The notes below the pieces were generated by a model. The model worked only from the letters and a program-made list of their open reading frames with translations. It was not told where the DNA came from and ran no database searches. From the NCBI GenBank assembly GCA_947505655.1, contig CANNMD010000002.1, forward strand, positions 1 through 62,118: DNA of 62,118 nucleotides, in the 5' to 3' direction. Numbering within the stretch: position 1 is the stretch's first letter; each line of letters opens with the position of its first letter. A program made the translations under genes and the position numbers. Below, in pieces: positions 60,497 through 62,118 of this stretch. Source of the stretch: Acidimicrobiaceae bacterium (lineage in GTDB: Bacteria; Actinomycetota; Acidimicrobiia; Acidimicrobiales; Ilumatobacteraceae).

Positions 60497-60578
60497 CGAG
60501 CGGGTTCATTGAGGTCTCGCCATCGGCTGGCGTGGGTGCTTGCAGCGGCATCCGCTACGCTGGCCGTTCCGTTCACAA

Positions 60579-60652
60579 CGGGCTGTAGCGCAGCTTGGTA
60601 GCGCACCTGCCTGGGGGGCAGGGGGTCGCAGGTTCAAATCCTGTCAGCCCGA
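60579..60652 (+). tRNA. tRNA-Pro (anticodon GGG)
   Basis: 74-nt cloverleaf: acceptor CGGGCTG pairs with CAGCCCG, D loop AGCTTGGTAGC, anticodon stem CCTGC/GCAGG with loop CTGGGGG giving anticodon GGG and G37, T arm GGTTCAAATCC, discriminator A at 60652. The 3' CCA is not encoded (CAA follows). Reads CCC and CCU proline codons. Confidence 0.97.
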
Positions 60653-60671
60653 CAAAGAAGTAGCAGGTGAG

Positions 60672-60700
60672 GGGCCATCCGCAAGGATGGCCCTTCTGCT
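60672..60700 (+). terminator. Terminator after tRNA-Pro
   Basis: Perfect 9-bp stem GGGCCATCC / GGATGGCCC with loop GCAA, followed by TTCTGCTTTCT. Outer AGCAG/CTGCT can extend the stem. It lies 20 bp past the tRNA. Confidence 0.75.
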
Positions 60701-60736
60701 TTCTCCGAGAGTTTGCTTCCGGGGAGCTACCCGCCG

Positions 60737-60775
60737 TAAAGCATCAGCGCACGGTTGGCGTGCGGTGGTGCTTTA
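60737..60775. repeat. 17-bp-arm palindrome, copy A
   Basis: TAAAGCATCAGCGCACG, loop GTTGG, then CGTGCGGTGGTGCTTTA, with two arm mismatches. Its left arm is identical to copy B at 61920-61958; the two flank the GST-like gene. Confidence 0.87.
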
Positions 60776-60833
60776 TGAAGCAAGTGTTCGGCCAACGCTC
60801 GGCGCCGGTGCGCCATGGTCACGGGCTCACACA

Positions 60834-60839
60834 TAGTGT
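60834..60839 (+). promoter_or_regulatory. Candidate -10 element TAGTGT (leaderless)
   Basis: TAGTGT ends 6 nt before the GST-like ATG. Palindrome copy A lies about 60 bp upstream. Confidence 0.42.
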
Positions 60840-60845
60840 GCGGCG

Positions 60846-61904
60846 ATGAGTTTCTACAGCGTGCATGGGTTGACTCGTTCGTACTTCACTCGCAAGGTCA
60901 CCGGATATCTCGACTACACCGACCGTCCATGGCGGCTCGAGCCGGGCGCGAATTTTCACCCAGCGGCAAGCGCTGCCGGATGGAACGGCGGAATCCCTGT
61001 TGTTCAGACTCCCGACGGTGTGCCGATGTGGGACTCAACATCGATCATCGAGCACCTTGACGCGTCGGCTGCTCGATCGGTGCTCCCTGACGATCCGGCG
61101 CTTCGCTTCCTCGCCTATCTGCTCGACGACTTCTCCGATGAGTGGTTCTACCGCCCAGCTGTCGCGAGCCGCTGGAGCTATCCGGTAAACGTGGCGGCAT
61201 CTGGTTGGCAGCTCGCACAAGAGATGTCGATGACCATGCCTGCGCCGGCGCAGATGATCTTCCAGATGGTCACACAGGTGATGACCGCAAGCGTGCCGAA
61301 GCTTGGTATTTCGCCGGGCAACATCGAGACATGGATGAACCAGGTCTACGTGCCATGGCTGAAGGTGCTGAGCGCTCACCTCGACGGCGGCGCTTACTTG
61401 CTTGGTGATCGTCCATGCATCGCCGACTTCGCTCTGTTCGGCGCCAACATCGCCCACTTCGTAGCCGATCCATATTGCCGTGAACTTTCTGACCAGCATG
61501 GTCCGAATGTGGTGGGCCACACGACGCGATTGCTCCTGCCGCAGCTGCAGCATTTTGGTGAGTGGGCCGACGCGGATGCGCTTCCGGAGACTCTCATTGA
61601 TGTTCTTGCTGAGGCTGGCCGCCATTACCTTCCGTGGGTCGCTCGTGCCACCGTCGAGGGATCGGCATCGATTGAGTTCACTGATGGCGTTGTCGAAGAG
61701 ATCGCCACGACGAACTTTCTCAATGAGGCGCGGGGCATCCTGCTCGCCCGATATGTAGCCGCCCGCACGGACAAACTCGACGCGATCCTTGATCGTGCAG
61801 GGGTGCTGAAATACTTCGCCGACTTCACCGATCAGGCCACCGCAATTCCCGATCAGTCGAATCCGCCGCAGCCCACGGACAATCGCCCGTACCCCGCCAA
61901 CTGA
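60846..61904 (+). CDS. Glutathione S-transferase-like protein
   Basis: A 352-residue protein with a GST N-terminal thioredoxin-fold segment (YSVHGLTRSYFTRKVTGYLDYT, then GGIPVVQTPDG and the MWDSTSIIEHLD glutathione-site-like Ser) and a GST C-terminal helical domain (YLLGDRPCIADFALFGANI). The length exceeds a typical GST because of about 100 extra C-terminal residues. Actinobacteria often lack glutathione, so the thiol cofactor, if any, is uncertain. Flanked by two palindromic repeats. Confidence 0.82.
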   Translation: MSFYSVHGLTRSYFTRKVTGYLDYTDRPWRLEPGANFHPAASAAGWNGGIPVVQTPDGVPMWDSTSIIEHLDASAARSVLPDDPALRFLAYLLDDFSDEWFYRPAVASRWSYPVNVAASGWQLAQEMSMTMPAPAQMIFQMVTQVMTASVPKLGISPGNIETWMNQVYVPWLKVLSAHLDGGAYLLGDRPCIADFALFGANIAHFVADPYCRELSDQHGPNVVGHTTRLLLPQLQHFGEWADADALPETLIDVLAEAGRHYLPWVARATVEGSASIEFTDGVVEEIATTNFLNEARGILLARYVAARTDKLDAILDRAGVLKYFADFTDQATAIPDQSNPPQPTDNRPYPAN

Positions 61905-61919
61905 AGTTCGCGTGCTGCG

Positions 61920-61958
61920 TAAAGCATCAGCGCACGGTCAACGTGCGCTGATGCTTTA
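61920..61958. repeat. 17-bp-arm palindrome, copy B
   Basis: Perfect arms TAAAGCATCAGCGCACG and CGTGCGCTGATGCTTTA with loop GTCAA, 15 bp after the GST-like stop. No T tract follows, but it may still end transcription. Confidence 0.88.
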
Positions 61959-62118
61959 TGGGGACGACGAGCGTGGCCACCAGCACCACGAATCGGCTGG
62001 GCTGACGCTTGCCGCGAAGGCGGGCTCGCCACGGTTTCCATGCCCACTGCCATCCGTACCAGGTGTGATACCGGCGCCAGCGAAGGCCGAGTTGCGTAGA
62101 AAGCTCGCGCAGCATGGC
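61927..62118 (-). CDS. Hypothetical protein, partial or spurious
   Basis: An Arg- and Trp-rich frame on the minus strand, with a possible ATG at 62115 and open to the window edge (RRYHTWYGWQWAWKPWRARL), then a hydrophobic FVVLVATLVVP. Its last codons run into palindrome copy B. It could be the 3' end of a longer membrane protein extending outside the window, or non-coding. No family recognised. Confidence 0.35.
   Translation of the reverse strand, partial: AMLRELSTQLGLRWRRYHTWYGWQWAWKPWRARLRGKRQPSRFVVLVATLVVPIKHQRTLTVR

Noticed and set aside
60540-60836. 98-aa plus-strand ORF over tRNA-Pro
   Set aside because: It runs through the tRNA, its terminator and a palindrome; clearly not protein-coding.

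Overview
The window is about 62 kb of high-GC (roughly 60%) bacterial chromosome. It is very densely coded, with many GTG starts, frequent 1-8 bp gene overlaps, an actinobacterial AftD-like arabinofuranosyltransferase, polyprenol-phosphate-sugar synthases and multi-pass GT-C glycosyltransferases. This fits an Actinomycetota chromosome, most likely class Acidimicrobiia; that placement is inferred from gene content and style, with no rRNA or marker phylogeny available. No phage, transposase, integrase or CRISPR array was seen.

Region 1 (1-24.3 kb) is a cell-envelope and glycan region: a GT4 glycosyltransferase (cut by the window edge), a methyltransferase, several GT-C type membrane proteins, two OafA-type acyltransferases with SGNH tails, a GT2, a 1423-residue AftD-like protein, a dolichol-phosphate-mannose-synthase-like enzyme and a PIG-V-like mannosyltransferase. 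Embedded in it is a translationally coupled minus-strand block of a 113-aa protein, a GMC flavin oxidoreductase and two extended SDR enzymes (10209-14107). Region 2 (23.4-30.9 kb) has an AlkA-like DNA glycosylase, a crotonase and a complete five-gene oligopeptide-type ABC importer.

Region 3 (31.0-51.4 kb) looks like uptake and catabolism of small nitrogen compounds: PPK2, a TauD-type dioxygenase, a three-subunit molybdenum hydroxylase, a phosphoribosyltransferase, a CrtI-like FAD enzyme, a creatininase-family enzyme, an M20 carbamoylase/allantoate-hydrolase-like enzyme, an NMT1/SsuABC-type importer with an SDR, a cytosine-deaminase-like amidohydrolase, an LLM flavin monooxygenase, a gamma-glutamyltransferase, a GDPD and an aldehyde dehydrogenase. 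The substrate cannot be read from sequence. Region 4 (51.4-62.1 kb) holds an acyl-CoA ligase, a SirB1-like protein, an acyl-CoA dehydrogenase, a SipW-like signal peptidase, a CopD-like membrane protein, ispH, a DUF512 radical-SAM protein coupled to der, a zinc-ribbon membrane protein, tRNA-Pro(GGG), a GST-like protein and a partial terminal ORF.

The most unusual structure is intergenic. There are two related 47-bp palindromes about 3.8 kb apart, each between convergent gene ends. A second palindrome family, with 17-bp arms and 5-nt loops, flanks the GST-like gene, and there is a lone hairpin with perfect 21-bp arms. A TANNNT hexamer also recurs 6-9 nt upstream of many start codons, suggesting widespread leaderless transcription. 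Region 3 may be a new catabolic combination, but each enzyme family in it is known.
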